A DNA stretch of 64,000 nucleotides from Leptospira sp. (lineage in GTDB: Bacteria; Spirochaetota; Leptospiria; Leptospirales; Leptospiraceae), in assembly GCA_009991425.1 (NCBI GenBank), contig JAACWH010000023.1:1-64000 (forward strand), in the 5' to 3' direction. The translations under genes were made by a program, and so were the position numbers. Shown piece after piece: positions 7,047 through 16,012 of the stretch. Below the pieces are notes generated by a model. The model ran no database searches. It saw only the letters and a list, made by a program, of their open reading frames with translations, and was not told the origin of the DNA. The first letter of the stretch is position 1. The number at the start of each line of letters is the position of its first letter.

Positions 7047-8645
7047 TTATTCTGGGCTTTTTTCTTCTTTAACCGCATCAGAAGAGCTGTCAGGGTTCTT
7101 AGGTTCTGATTGATTCCTGTTATGGGGTCTTCGATTTCGACCATGCTTATAAGGCTTTTTCTTTTCAGTTCCCTGATTCGCATTGCCTGTTACATTATTA
7201 TTGTTCTTACTCTCAGCGTTGTTCTGGTTACCAGTATTATTCTGATTTCCTGAGTTGTTCTGAGCTGGAGTATGATTTTGATTGCCCTGGTTCTGATGGT
7301 TATGGTTGTTATTGCTATGAGAATTTCTATGATAATCTCTTACGGGTCTTTGACGTAAAGAAATCTCCCAGAAAAATGCAGACTGCAATGCCTCATCATC
7401 TTGAACAGAAATAGCAATAATCTTAAACAACATAAAGGCATCATAGAAAAAGTCCTTCTTCTTAAAGAATGCATTCTGTTCAGCCTTTTCATCTTCAATT
7501 GAGAGGAACCTAGATTGACTAGTAAACATCTTGACCAGTTTATCTTTATCTCTTTTTGAAATACCCATGCTATCACAGAAAGGATCTAATGCTGTCTTGA
7601 TATTGTGAGCGATATTTCCCTTAGAACCATCCAAGGACGGCTTGACTAAGTCATAACAGATTAAAGCATAAAAGATGCATGGAGTCATCTCTTCACGTTC
7701 TGTTAGTAACTTGTCAGTGATTGCGAGCCTTTTGCCAACACCTTCTTCAAAAAAATTCTGAATCCAAACATCATCTTTCTTAACATTCTCAAAAGGTTGA
7801 GGAATCAAGACATCCAATAAATGGTTCTCAGCGAGTCCTTTAAATATGATAGAAGTCTTCCAAGTTCGAAAGATCTTGTTGTATTCTTCGATCATACGAG
7901 CGGGAGCAGCTTTCAAAATTTCTAATCTATTCTTCTTAATAGATAATTTCGTTTTCTTTTCGATATCCATTCCTAAGAGAACAGAGAACTTAACCGCTCT
8001 TAGCATACGAACTGGATCTTCTTTAAAAGACATATCGGGATCACCGATTACACGAAGAACACGGTCATTGATATCTTCAAATCCACCAACATAATCAATG
8101 ATGGATTCATTTCTAGTATCAAAATAAAGGGAATTGATAGTAAAATCTCTTCGAGCAGCATCTTCTTTCGCAGAACCAAAGATGTTATCTTTCTTCATTA
8201 GATAGTCTTTGTCTTTATTGTGCTTCTCATTGCGGTGTTCAGGCAAAGATCTAAAAGTAGAAACTTCGATTACTTTTCCCTTAAAGAGAATATGTACAAT
8301 CTTGAACCGACGACCAATGATTCGGCAGTTGTTAAACATCTTCTTAATTTGGTTCGGAGTGGCATTTGTTGCGATATCGAAATCTTTTGGCTTCTTATTC
8401 AGCAAAAGATCGCGAACTCCTCCCCCAACTAAAAAAGCTTTGTAACCGAATTTGTTCAGCCTGTGAATGATTTTGATAGCATCTGGATCGACTTGAGTCT
8501 TTCGAATCGAATGAGATTCTTTATAGTATCTTTTCCCTTCTGGATAGACGAGGACATTGTCAAGAGAACTGCCCTTCCTCCGGAAAAGGTTTGCAAAAAT
8601 TTTCAACATATATGATAAGTCAAGTATCCTTTTAAAAACTGCCAT
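7047..8645 (-). CDS. pcnB: Poly(A) polymerase / tRNA nucleotidyltransferase family with Asn-rich tail
   Basis: PcnB adds 3' poly(A) tails to RNA and promotes decay; CCA-adding enzymes share the fold. The head domain shows [20 protein letters not shown] with the catalytic DFD pair (about residues 75-95), then [11 protein letters not shown] and the RMLRAVKF segment. The basic motif and the RRFKIVHI motif favour PcnB over CCA-adding enzyme, but this is not decisive. Residues about 440-532 form a low-complexity tail rich in Asn, Gln and His ([11 protein letters not shown]), ending in a basic then acidic patch. The ATG at 8645 is the longest start; Met13 at 8609 is an alternative, and neither has a good ribosome-binding site. 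It is divergent from the M23 gene with only 32 bases between. Confidence 0.88.
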   Translation of the reverse strand: MAVFKRILDLSYMLKIFANLFRRKGSSLDNVLVYPEGKRYYKESHSIRKTQVDPDAIKIIHRLNKFGYKAFLVGGGVRDLLLNKKPKDFDIATNATPNQIKKMFNNCRIIGRRFKIVHILFKGKVIEVSTFRSLPEHRNEKHNKDKDYLMKKDNIFGSAKEDAARRDFTINSLYFDTRNESIIDYVGGFEDINDRVLRVIGDPDMSFKEDPVRMLRAVKFSVLLGMDIEKKTKLSIKKNRLEILKAAPARMIEEYNKIFRTWKTSIIFKGLAENHLLDVLIPQPFENVKKDDVWIQNFFEEGVGKRLAITDKLLTEREEMTPCIFYALICYDLVKPSLDGSKGNIAHNIKTALDPFCDSMGISKRDKDKLVKMFTSQSRFLSIEDEKAEQNAFFKKKDFFYDAFMLFKIIAISVQDDEALQSAFFWEISLRQRPVRDYHRNSHSNNNHNHQNQGNQNHTPAQNNSGNQNNTGNQNNAESKNNNNVTGNANQGTEKKKPYKHGRNRRPHNRNQSEPKNPDSSSDAVKEEKSPE

Positions 8646-8677
8646 GGCAAGTAAATTTTAGGGACATTAAGGCAACC

Positions 8678-9688
8678 TTGGAAAATTTGACCCACACAGA
8701 AACTCTCTACGAAAAGCTTATAATTGCCTCTTTACGCTTCCGTAAAAAGTGGCATTTTTGGCAAGGAAAAGGCCGAGAAAAGATCTCCTTCCTTGTTGTT
8801 CCTCATTCAGATCAAGTCATTGTAAAGCTGGATTTGTCCTTTTCTATGCTTATTTTCCTATCTACCATTTCTACACTTCTACTTATCTTAAGTTTTTGGG
8901 TATTGATCTACTATAGCTTTATATGGCAAAGAGATCCGACCATAGTTCTAAACTCCAATACAGATCGTACGAAATTTCTCTATTATAGCCTATTGGCCGA
9001 TGAAATGGAAGAAAGCATCGAAAATTTAGAGAAACAGACTGAAGAATTAAATTTACTCGCTTGGGATGAGGTTTCCTGGAAAAAGTTGATCACCCAGGAT
9101 TATTTTCCAGAATTAGAGATACCCAGACCAGATTATAAGGAAATGGAGACGAATATGAATTTGTTTCCCAAGACTGTTCAAAGCTACTCAGAAATCTCAG
9201 TCAGGCTCAAAAAAATGGAACCAGTCTTTCATAATGCAATTGATTACTTAGATAGAAGGGAAACTATTTTTCAGAACATGCCCAGAGGACGCCCTCTAGC
9301 ACCTGGAGTGGGAAGCGTAACTTCTACCTGGGGATATCGTATGGATCCATTTGGGATTCTTCCTACAGGTGAATTTCACTCGGGAATAGATTTTGCAGCT
9401 GGAGAAGGAACTCCCATTTATGCAACTGCTCCAGGAGTTATCCCCAAACTAGAATTTAGTACAGGTGGACTGGGACGAGCTGTTCGCATCAACCATGAAA
9501 ATGGGTTCTACACTATGTATGGACACTGTTCACAGGTTCTTGTCCAAGATGGTTCGGTAGTTAAGAGAGGGGATAAAATCGCTCTTGTAGGTCAGACAGG
9601 TAAAGCTACAGGCTCTCATGTTCACTACGAAGTTCACATAGGTATCGATCCTTCTATGGATCCTGAAGAATTCATAAACCTGGATTAG
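8678..9688 (+). CDS. Membrane-anchored M23 (LytM) family metallopeptidase
   Basis: The protein has 336 residues: a short cytoplasmic N-terminus, one membrane helix near residues 58-82 (MLIFLSTISTLLLILSFWVL), a periplasmic helical stalk with coiled-coil character (about 105-210), and a C-terminal M23 domain. The zinc ligands are intact: HSGIDFAAGEGTPIYA supplies His and Asp, and GSHVHYEVHIG supplies the HxH. It therefore should be an active peptidoglycan endopeptidase rather than a degenerate activator. The start is a TTG at 8678, preceded by AAGG at a suitable distance. It is followed 43 bases later by lgt, and both belong to envelope biogenesis. Confidence 0.9.
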   Translation: MENLTHTETLYEKLIIASLRFRKKWHFWQGKGREKISFLVVPHSDQVIVKLDLSFSMLIFLSTISTLLLILSFWVLIYYSFIWQRDPTIVLNSNTDRTKFLYYSLLADEMEESIENLEKQTEELNLLAWDEVSWKKLITQDYFPELEIPRPDYKEMETNMNLFPKTVQSYSEISVRLKKMEPVFHNAIDYLDRRETIFQNMPRGRPLAPGVGSVTSTWGYRMDPFGILPTGEFHSGIDFAAGEGTPIYATAPGVIPKLEFSTGGLGRAVRINHENGFYTMYGHCSQVLVQDGSVVKRGDKIALVGQTGKATGSHVHYEVHIGIDPSMDPEEFINLD

Positions 9689-9731
9689 ATATTTTGATTG
9701 ATAGATTCAGCTTAGCGCTCAGAAAGTAAGA

Positions 9732-10685
9732 ATGATAGATAGAATTCCAGTCCCCAATTTTTTTGGTTGGGACGGCCCTTCCACTTTTAGTATTTTGATG
9801 ATGCTAGCCTTTCTTACAGCATCCTATATGCTTCCCAAAGAATTCAAGAGAAAAGGTCTTGAACCTGCTCATTCAGATACCATGATTCTTCTTGGTATTA
9901 TTGGAACCTTGATAGGAGCTAAGGTATTTTTTATATTTGAAATCTGGGACCAAGTCTTTGTTGCAGCTCCTGGCTTTGAAGGCAAATACCTCTATCCCCT
10001 TACCCATTGGTACGGATTCCCTGGCCAACCTGGACTTTGGAGTTCTTTGTTTTCTGGTGGAGGATTGGTTTTCTATGGTGGATTTTTAACAGGATTTTTA
10101 TTTGTTTATCTATTTATGAAATCCAAAGGATTAAACTACGGACTTTACTTTGATGCTGTTGCACCTTCTATGTCCATCGGCTATGCGATAGGAAGACTGG
10201 GTTGTTTTGTGTCTGGTGATGGTTGCTACGGATTTGCGACCGACGTCGAAATACCCTTACTTGTGTTTAACTACCACGGTGCCCATCCATCAGGTGTTCC
10301 AGTTTGGAATACACCTGTTATGGAATCCATAATGGCATTTGCCTATTTTGCATATTTTCAATATTGGGCAAAGTTCCAGGGTTTCCGAAAGTATAGTTTA
10401 ACTTGCCAGTTTTTGATCATACATGGAGCAGCAAGACTTGCCATTGAATTCCTAAGAGTTAATAAGGCAGTTATTCCATTTATTGATCCACCGAAAATGT
10501 CCAACATTCCAGATTCATCTCAGAATCCAGAATTCTTAACAGGTTACTATTGGCATGGTTTTAGTCAGTCACAGTACATCTCCATCGCTTTAATCCTGTT
10601 TGGATTATTTTATCTTATCAAGGGTAAATTATGGATACGAGATGCAAAAGATGAAATTCCTCAAAGTGAGCCGAAAGCAACATGA
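9732..10685 (+). CDS. lgt: Prolipoprotein diacylglyceryl transferase
   Basis: Lgt transfers diacylglycerol from phosphatidylglycerol to the lipobox cysteine of prolipoproteins, the first step of lipoprotein maturation at the inner membrane. The 317-residue sequence has seven hydrophobic segments. It carries the family signature around residues 150-170 ([18 protein letters not shown]), the YGGFLTG segment before it, and an R-L-A-I-E-F-L-R segment near residue 240. Spirochetes rely heavily on lipoproteins, and several candidates lie in this window (27.2, 59.7 and 60.3 kb). It overlaps the next gene by 4 bases (ATGA). Confidence 0.95.
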   Translation: MIDRIPVPNFFGWDGPSTFSILMMLAFLTASYMLPKEFKRKGLEPAHSDTMILLGIIGTLIGAKVFFIFEIWDQVFVAAPGFEGKYLYPLTHWYGFPGQPGLWSSLFSGGGLVFYGGFLTGFLFVYLFMKSKGLNYGLYFDAVAPSMSIGYAIGRLGCFVSGDGCYGFATDVEIPLLVFNYHGAHPSGVPVWNTPVMESIMAFAYFAYFQYWAKFQGFRKYSLTCQFLIIHGAARLAIEFLRVNKAVIPFIDPPKMSNIPDSSQNPEFLTGYYWHGFSQSQYISIALILFGLFYLIKGKLWIRDAKDEIPQSEPKAT

Positions 10686-11497
10686 AGCAGTTTCCATTTT
10701 TTGAATTAGAAAAGGAAGGCTCCATTGCTACTCTCTATCTTAACAAACCTGAAAAGAGAAACGCAATGGATTGGTCGTATTGGAGAGATCTTCCACTTGT
10801 TGTTGAAGAGATTGAAAATGATAATGAGATTCGAGCCTTCGTTGTTGCAGGTAGAGGAAAGTCTTTCTCAACAGGATTGGATCTAACAAATTTTTTTACA
10901 GAGTTTAAGGATACAGTGCAAGGTGCAAATGGGGATGATAGAGAAAGATTATACAAACTCATTTTACAAATGCAAAAGGGAATGGATAGAATCCAATACT
11001 CTCCCAAGCCTTCTATTGCAGCAGTCCAAAAACATTGCATAGGTGGCGGATTAGATCTAATAGCTGCCTGTGATATTCGATATGCATGTACCGACGCCTC
11101 AATTTCCCTAAGAGAAGCTAAGGTAGGTATAGTTGCCGACATGGGTTCCTTGAATCGACTACCCTCTATCATCGGACAGGGTCATACAAGAGAGCTTGCA
11201 CTCACTGGAAAAGACATTAGTGCTGAGGAAGCTTTGGCTATGGGTCTTGTTAGCAAAATTTTTCCAACTATGGAAGAGTTGATGAAAGCCGCAAAAGAAA
11301 CAGCCAAGGAAATCGCAGATAATCCAGCGATTGTAATTCGTGGAGTGAAACAAGTAATGAATTACTGCATGGATAAATCTATTCCAGCAGGATTAGACTA
11401 CGTTGCTGCCTGGAATGCAGGGCAGATGGATTCCAAAGATTTCAGAGAGGCAATTCAATCCTTTCAAAATCGTAAGAAACCTAATTTCAACACGTAA
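10682..11497 (+). CDS. Crotonase-family protein, dienoyl-CoA isomerase-like
   Basis: This 271-residue enoyl-CoA hydratase/isomerase superfamily protein has a spiral core with KSFSTGLDL (first oxyanion-hole strand) and [18 protein letters not shown] (second). The segment [20 protein letters not shown] matches delta(3,5)-delta(2,4)-dienoyl-CoA isomerase (ECH1): Glu in LREAKVG and Asp in VADMG occupy the proton-shuttling positions. Such an enzyme shifts double bonds of unsaturated fatty acyl-CoA during beta-oxidation, the main carbon source of Leptospira. It overlaps lgt by 4 bases. Substrate is inferred from these residues; a generic enoyl-CoA hydratase is the alternative. Confidence 0.85.
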   Translation: MKQFPFFELEKEGSIATLYLNKPEKRNAMDWSYWRDLPLVVEEIENDNEIRAFVVAGRGKSFSTGLDLTNFFTEFKDTVQGANGDDRERLYKLILQMQKGMDRIQYSPKPSIAAVQKHCIGGGLDLIAACDIRYACTDASISLREAKVGIVADMGSLNRLPSIIGQGHTRELALTGKDISAEEALAMGLVSKIFPTMEELMKAAKETAKEIADNPAIVIRGVKQVMNYCMDKSIPAGLDYVAAWNAGQMDSKDFREAIQSFQNRKKPNFNT

Positions 11498-11523
11498 ATT
11501 TTGAGAATATGAAATACTTAGAG

Positions 11524-11709
11524 TTAAGCGAGAATATCCAAACCCATTTCTTTGTTAGCAGAATTTTGGATATTTTGCTCAATCGCAAGCTTCATAATCT
11601 TTTCAGATGTTACCATCTGCGCTTGGAATATCTCCTTGGGCAAATTGGCGATACGTTCAATCATATTTGCTTGGGAATTAGTCATCTGGTTGTAGCTATT
11701 TATTTGCAT
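11524..11709 (-). CDS. Small 61-residue protein, possibly a YjfB-type motility protein
   Basis: The ORF begins MQINSYNQMTNSQANMIERI and ends NKEMGLDILA. It is predicted to be mostly helical, with QAQMVTSEKIMKLAIEQN resembling the helical core of the small YjfB putative motility family, though I am not certain. A GGGGA motif lies about 9 bases before the ATG. The overlapping plus-strand ORF (11509-11778) has unusual Cys/His/Leu-rich composition expected of an antisense shadow, so I prefer the minus strand. It stands alone between plus-strand genes. Confidence 0.5.
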   Translation of the reverse strand: MQINSYNQMTNSQANMIERIANLPKEIFQAQMVTSEKIMKLAIEQNIQNSANKEMGLDILA

Positions 11710-11774
11710 TTTCTTCGTCCCCTATATCTGTATTCGGTTGAATATAGAAAAGCTAAAGGGTATTTCCAAAAAAA

Positions 11775-12623
11775 ATGAAATTTTTTGTAGAAGCAACTAA
11801 ATTAGCCATGAATATGGAAAGGTCTAAAGACTTTACCAGAGCATTCAATGCCTACCAAAAATCGCTTTCTTTAACCTCAAATGAAACTACTATTATTAAA
11901 ATTCAGTCAAGACAGGCTTGGTGCTTACACCAAGTAGGAAATCCTTTAGAGACTGAAAGAATATACCAAAGTCTTTTAGAAAAGTTCCCCAACAACCCTT
12001 GGGCTAGTATTCTTTATGCGAAATATTGGATAAAAACTAGAAGGTGGAAGGCGGCAAGATCCTTACTAAGCCAAGCATCCACTCTATTCCCCAACAATCT
12101 CGAACTCTACCTAACTCATGCATCTCTTATGAAGGATATGGAAAGATCCAATGAAGCTATTGAAATCCTTAAAAAAGCTCTAGCCCAAGAATCTTTAACA
12201 AAAGGTAGAGGCATTAATAGAAAAGATATCTGGGCAGAATTAGGAAGTCTTTTTTTCCAGAGGGGTGATTACAATTCGAGTATTTCTTCTCTAAAGAAAT
12301 CCTTACTTATGGATGAAGAAGAGAATTTTCTCCACTATGATATTTTAGGAATATGCTATCTTTTAGTTGGAGATCATGAAAATTGCATCCATTATATTGA
12401 TAAATATATTAATTATAATGGTGAAATTGATACAGAGATCCTAAAGATAAAAGCAAGGGCTCATGCTAGAGCTGGAGTTTACCACTTAGCTACAGCCAGT
12501 ATTCTACAAGCCTATGCCTTGGAGGATAGATTGAATTTGGATGCTGAAGATATGATCGATCTTGCTCCATTGAAGCAATTGGGTTTTTTAGAAACCTTAG
12601 AGAATCTTGAAATAGAAGAATAA
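11775..12623 (+). CDS. Tetratricopeptide repeat protein
   Basis: The protein has 282 residues, no signal peptide and is probably cytoplasmic. At least five TPR-like helix pairs are visible: about 8-40 (DFTRAFNAYQKSLSL), 42-75, 77-107 (RRWKAARSLLSQASTLFPNN), 112-150 (ERSNEAIEILKKALAQ) and 158-190 (GDYNSSISSLKKSLLMDEEE). A further pair follows near 195-225 (GDHENCIHYIDKYI). TPR arrays bind protein partners; no catalytic domain is present and the partner is unknown. The first ATG is preceded by a weak AAAGGG 13 bases away; Met12 or Met14 are alternative starts. Confidence 0.85.
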   Translation: MKFFVEATKLAMNMERSKDFTRAFNAYQKSLSLTSNETTIIKIQSRQAWCLHQVGNPLETERIYQSLLEKFPNNPWASILYAKYWIKTRRWKAARSLLSQASTLFPNNLELYLTHASLMKDMERSNEAIEILKKALAQESLTKGRGINRKDIWAELGSLFFQRGDYNSSISSLKKSLLMDEEENFLHYDILGICYLLVGDHENCIHYIDKYINYNGEIDTEILKIKARAHARAGVYHLATASILQAYALEDRLNLDAEDMIDLAPLKQLGFLETLENLEIEE

Positions 12624-12624
12624 G

Positions 12625-12661
12625 AAAAAAATGGTCCTTCTATGTAAAAAGAAGAAGGACC
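12625..12661 (-). terminator. Rho-independent terminator of rlmN
   Basis: GGTCCTTCT (12633-12641) and AGAAGGACC (12653-12661) form a perfect 9-bp stem. On the minus strand it is followed by A and seven T (complement of 12625-12631). It lies about 120 bases past the rlmN stop, so it terminates the minus-strand unit; the plus-strand TPR gene ends just beside it. Confidence 0.8.
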
Positions 12662-12686
12662 CAAACAACCAGACATACACAACTTA

Positions 12687-12715
12687 TCATAACCGAGTGA
12701 TTCGCTTGGTTATGA
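12687..12715. repeat. 11-bp hairpin between the TPR gene and rlmN
   Basis: TCATAACCGAG (12687-12697) pairs with CTTGGTTATGA (12705-12715), with one G-U pair and a seven-base loop. No T tract follows on either strand. It lies in the 3' untranslated part of rlmN, upstream of the terminator. Function unknown. Confidence 0.5.
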
Positions 12716-12783
12716 GCAAGCCTACTTAAAGAATCGACTGGCTATGTTTTTTCCAATAGGATTTTTTTAGAAAAATGTTTCTA

Positions 12784-13896
12784 CTAAGCTTGGACTTCTT
12801 TTCTTTCAAGAGCAAGCATTCCACAGGCTCCACCGATTTCCTTACCTGGAGATCTACGATTCATAATTGGAACCCTAGTTTTAATTTTCAACTTTGCTAC
12901 GAATTTTTCTATTTCTTCTGATGATGGAGTTCTCCAACCATGAAAGCTCGTATTCAAAGGTATAACATTGAATTTACATTTACCAACACGGGAAGCAATT
13001 CTTGCCATAGCAATAATATGATCATCCGTCATATTTTTATCTGGAATCATAACGTATTCAAATGTGATGGTGCGATCCAACACATCGACAAATTTTTTGG
13101 CAGCTAATATGAGTTCGTTTAGTGGAAATTTTTTATTGATATCCATAATTTCTGATCTTGTATTAGGATCAGATTGATTGAGTGATATTGCAAAATTATA
13201 AGGCTGCTTTTCTTCAATAAATTGTAGAATACTGGGAACAACTCCTGCTGTAGAAATTGTAATTCTTTTGGCACCGAGATGGAATGCCTTAGGATGGTTC
13301 AAAATTTCTGCTGCTCGAATGACTTCTTTATAATTGTGCATGGGTTCACCCATTCCCATAAATACAATATTCGTAGCCCTATCCCCAACAAGATTTTCCA
13401 CAGTTAAAACTTGGTTTAAGATCTGCCAGGTTTTTAAATTACCTTGGAATTTTAGTGTACCAGTCGCACAGAAAGAACAATTTAAAGTACAGCCAACCTG
13501 GGATGAAATACAAATGGTTTTACGGTCACCATCTCCGCTGGGAATCCAAACAGCTTCAATTTCTTTGCCTGGCGCAATTTCGAAAGAAAACTTTTGGGTT
13601 CCATCCACTGAAACTAAATGGTGAGATACTTTCATCTCTTGGAATTCAGATATCAGCTTTAATTTAGTTCTCAGTTGAATAGGAAGATTTGTAAATTCAT
13701 CCCAGTTCTTGTATCTATGCTTGTATAAACCTTCAAATATCTGAGTGGCTCTATACTTAGGCTCATTATTTTGAATTAAAAAATCTTCTAGCTCAGAAAT
13801 TCTTTTGCCTTGGGGCGTAAAATTTAGATCATCTAAAATTAAAGTCTCATCTTTTTTAGAGCTTGCAGGTTTGTTTTCTATTCTGGGATTTATCAC
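12784..13896 (-). CDS. rlmN: Dual-specificity 23S rRNA/tRNA adenine-C2 methyltransferase
   Basis: RlmN is a radical SAM enzyme that methylates C2 of A2503 in 23S rRNA and A37 of some tRNAs. The 370-residue protein has an N-terminal accessory domain and the radical SAM cluster motif CTLNCSFC near residue 135 (CxxxCxxC). It also has the GEPMHNYKEV segment (SAM binding) and a C-terminal GGACGML with the methyl-carrying/resolving cysteine. Length and motif order are normal. The start ATG at 13896 is the only sensible one. It lies 54 bases downstream of sufB on the same strand and may be read through from the ahpC-sufB promoter. Confidence 0.96.
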   Translation of the reverse strand: MINPRIENKPASSKKDETLILDDLNFTPQGKRISELEDFLIQNNEPKYRATQIFEGLYKHRYKNWDEFTNLPIQLRTKLKLISEFQEMKVSHHLVSVDGTQKFSFEIAPGKEIEAVWIPSGDGDRKTICISSQVGCTLNCSFCATGTLKFQGNLKTWQILNQVLTVENLVGDRATNIVFMGMGEPMHNYKEVIRAAEILNHPKAFHLGAKRITISTAGVVPSILQFIEEKQPYNFAISLNQSDPNTRSEIMDINKKFPLNELILAAKKFVDVLDRTITFEYVMIPDKNMTDDHIIAMARIASRVGKCKFNVIPLNTSFHGWRTPSSEEIEKFVAKLKIKTRVPIMNRRSPGKEIGGACGMLALERKEVQA

Positions 13897-13950
13897 TGAT
13901 TTGTTTTATATAAATTAAATAGCGATATAAGATAAACTACAAAATAGATT

Positions 13951-15348
13951 TTAAGTTTCTTGGATAACTTTTCCATCTTCCAAGATCATACGGATCAATT
14001 TAGTCATCTCAACAGAATACTCAACATCCAAATGCTTCGTAACTCCTTCACAGAAGCCATTGATAATTAAAAGTTTGGCATCGTCTTCTGATAAACCCCT
14101 AGTCTGAAGATAGAACAATTGATCCTCATCTATTTTGGATACTGTGGCTTCATAATTTAGAGTTCCATTTTCACCAGTTGCATCATTGTATGGATAAGCA
14201 TGAGACTGAGAACGATCGTCCATCATAAGACCATCGCATTTCACATGACTATAAGAACCTTGGGAATTGGCATCGAATTTAACAAGACCTCTATAGGAAT
14301 TGATACCACCATCTAAGGATACACCCTTAGCTAAAATATTGGACCTGGTATTCTTACCAACGTGAATGATACGTGCTCCCGTATCTTGGATCTGACCCTT
14401 CCCTGCAAATGCAAGAGAAAGAACATCTCCAGTCGAATTGTCGCCGAGTAAAACTATCCCGGGGTATTTGATCGTATTGGCGCCTATGTTACAATCTGTC
14501 CAGGTAATATGTGCATTTTCGTGACATAGACCCCGCTTCACAGTCCAATTGTACATGTTCTTCTTCCAATTCTGAATTGTAGTGTATTCGATTTTTGCAC
14601 CCTTGAGAGCAACTAACTCGACAACTGCCGTGTGAAAGTTAGTTCCTGCATCCTGAACAGATGTGCAACCTTCGCTGTATTCTATATGGGCATCTTCTTC
14701 TGCTATGAGAAGTGTTCGTTCATATTGTCCAGAAGACAGTGCTGTAACCTTAAAATAAGCCTGAAGTGGCATAGGAGTCTTTACTCCCTTAGGAACATAG
14801 GCGAATGAACCACCACTGAATACACAGGAATTAAGCGCAGAAAATTTGTTATCACCAATAGTAACAACTGTTCCTAAATACTTTCGAACGATATCTGGAT
14901 ATTCTTGGATTGCAGTATCTATATCACAAAATATAATTCCTAAATCGGTTAACTCCTTCTTCACATTTGCATAAATAGTTTCAGAATCATTCATCGTTTC
15001 GATTCCTGCTAAATATTTACGTTCGTGTTCTGGAATTCCTAACTTTTCAAAAGATCGAAGTATTTCTGGGTCAACATCGTCCCAGGACTTTTTCTTCTTT
15101 TGGTTGGAACCTACATAATGGACGTAGTTATCCAAATTGATGTTAGCTTCTGGTATAAATCCCCAAGTTGGCATTGCCTTAGCATTATAAACTTCAAATG
15201 CTTTAAGTCTAAATTCAGTTAGCCAACCTGGTTCATTTTTAATATGAGAAATAGATTCAACTACCTTGCGAGTCAGTCCTTTCGGAAAGTTATCTGCTCT
15301 GTAGTATTTTTCCGATTCTTCTGTTGGTTTATCTAAGGTAGTTTCCAT
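13951..15348 (-). CDS. sufB: Fe-S cluster assembly scaffold protein SufB
   Basis: SufB is the main scaffold of the SUF iron-sulfur assembly complex, normally acting with SufC and SufD. The 465-residue sequence shows the SufB beta-helix core, with [18 protein letters not shown], the [20 protein letters not shown] stretch and the C-terminal [16 protein letters not shown] motif common to SufB and SufD. No sufC or sufD is present here, so SufB is separated from its partners. It starts 13 bases after ahpC with a good AAAGGA ribosome-binding site. Coupling Fe-S repair to a peroxidase under one peroxide-responsive promoter makes sense, because peroxide destroys Fe-S clusters. Confidence 0.96.
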   Translation of the reverse strand: METTLDKPTEESEKYYRADNFPKGLTRKVVESISHIKNEPGWLTEFRLKAFEVYNAKAMPTWGFIPEANINLDNYVHYVGSNQKKKKSWDDVDPEILRSFEKLGIPEHERKYLAGIETMNDSETIYANVKKELTDLGIIFCDIDTAIQEYPDIVRKYLGTVVTIGDNKFSALNSCVFSGGSFAYVPKGVKTPMPLQAYFKVTALSSGQYERTLLIAEEDAHIEYSEGCTSVQDAGTNFHTAVVELVALKGAKIEYTTIQNWKKNMYNWTVKRGLCHENAHITWTDCNIGANTIKYPGIVLLGDNSTGDVLSLAFAGKGQIQDTGARIIHVGKNTRSNILAKGVSLDGGINSYRGLVKFDANSQGSYSHVKCDGLMMDDRSQSHAYPYNDATGENGTLNYEATVSKIDEDQLFYLQTRGLSEDDAKLLIINGFCEGVTKHLDVEYSVEMTKLIRMILEDGKVIQET

Positions 15349-15361
15349 TTTTTTTCCTTTA

Positions 15362-15943
15362 TTAGTTTACTGCGTTAAAGTATTCTTTCGAACCTTTAGG
15401 ATCAGCTTTCATTGTTTTCTTGCCTTCATCCCAGTTCGCAGGACAAACTTCACCATGCTTATCAGCAAATTGAAAGGCTTTGATCAGACGAATCGCTTCA
15501 TCAATGTTTCTACCTACTGGTAAATCATTGACAGTTGCTTGGCGAATTACACCTGCTGGGTCTATAATAAAAGTTCCTCTTAAAGCGACACCTGTGTCAA
15601 GTAGAACTCCGAAACTTTTCGAAATCTCCTTAGTAACATCAGCGACCAATGGATATTTTACATCTCCAATACCGCCTTCTTTTCTAGAAGTTTTCTTCCA
15701 TGCTAAGTGAGAATACTCACTGTCAATGGAAACTCCCAGAACTTCTGCACCTAATTTTTTGAAATCATCGAGTTTTGTATCATATTCAATTATTTCTGTA
15801 GGACATACAAAAGTAAAATCGAGTGGATAGAAAAATAGTGCGACCCATTTTCCTTTGTAATCAGATAATTTAATTTCTTTAAAGGACTCACCGATAACAG
15901 CTGTAGCTTTGAAATCTGGAGCCTGTGAAGTAACTTGTGGCAT
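15362..15943 (-). CDS. ahpC: Alkyl hydroperoxide reductase C, typical 2-Cys peroxiredoxin
   Basis: This 193-residue peroxiredoxin reduces hydrogen peroxide and organic peroxides. The peroxidatic cysteine is C47 in DFTFVCPTE, and the resolving cysteine is C167 in [11 protein letters not shown]. The [10 protein letters not shown] loop and a C-terminal YF resemble sensitive, hyperoxidation-prone 2-Cys enzymes (GG(L/V/I)G plus YF motifs). There is no adjacent ahpF, so electrons probably come from thioredoxin. The Shine-Dalgarno AAAAGGAGA is strong. A 7-1-7 Per-box-like palindrome lies just upstream. It is first in an operon with sufB. Confidence 0.97.
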   Translation of the reverse strand: MPQVTSQAPDFKATAVIGESFKEIKLSDYKGKWVALFFYPLDFTFVCPTEIIEYDTKLDDFKKLGAEVLGVSIDSEYSHLAWKKTSRKEGGIGDVKYPLVADVTKEISKSFGVLLDTGVALRGTFIIDPAGVIRQATVNDLPVGRNIDEAIRLIKAFQFADKHGEVCPANWDEGKKTMKADPKGSKEYFNAVN

Positions 15944-15958
15944 TTTGAGAATCTCCTT

Positions 15959-15973
15959 TTAGAATTATTCTAA
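15959..15973. promoter_or_regulatory. Per-box-like operator of ahpC-sufB
   Basis: TTAGAAT-A-ATTCTAA on the minus strand is a perfect 7-1-7 inverted repeat. It matches the Per-box consensus TTATAATNATTATAA except for one symmetric substitution per arm. Its minus-strand TAGAAT could double as a -10 hexamer, with TTTCCA 16 bases upstream as a weak -35. It directly abuts the Shine-Dalgarno of ahpC. PerR (a Fur-family peroxide sensor) represses ahpC in several bacteria, and peroxide control of ahpC-sufB is known in pathogenic Leptospira; binding here is inferred. Confidence 0.65.
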
Positions 15974-15978
15974 ACATT

Positions 15979-15989
15979 AGACTGAGTCT
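15979..15989. repeat. Small palindrome upstream of the Per-box-like site
   Basis: AGACT-G-AGTCT (5-1-5), six bases beyond the larger palindrome. It would fall between the putative -35 and -10. A chance palindrome of this size is not rare; I list it because it lies inside the promoter. Confidence 0.3.
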
Positions 15990-16012
15990 GGAAACTCTTT
16001 TTTTAAAAAAAA

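Noticed and set aside
7100..7330. Repeat-rich stretch as a possible CRISPR or satellite
   Set aside because: The repeats are imperfect, in frame, and encode the Asn-rich tail of PcnB; no spacer-repeat periodicity.
10735..11172. Minus-strand ORF of 145 residues inside the crotonase gene
   Set aside because: It lies wholly antisense to a clear enoyl-CoA hydratase family gene and shows no domain.
11509..11778. Plus-strand ORF of 89 residues
   Set aside because: Its composition (Cys, His, Leu, Tyr-rich without pattern) suits an antisense shadow of the 61-residue minus-strand ORF; no convincing ribosome-binding site.
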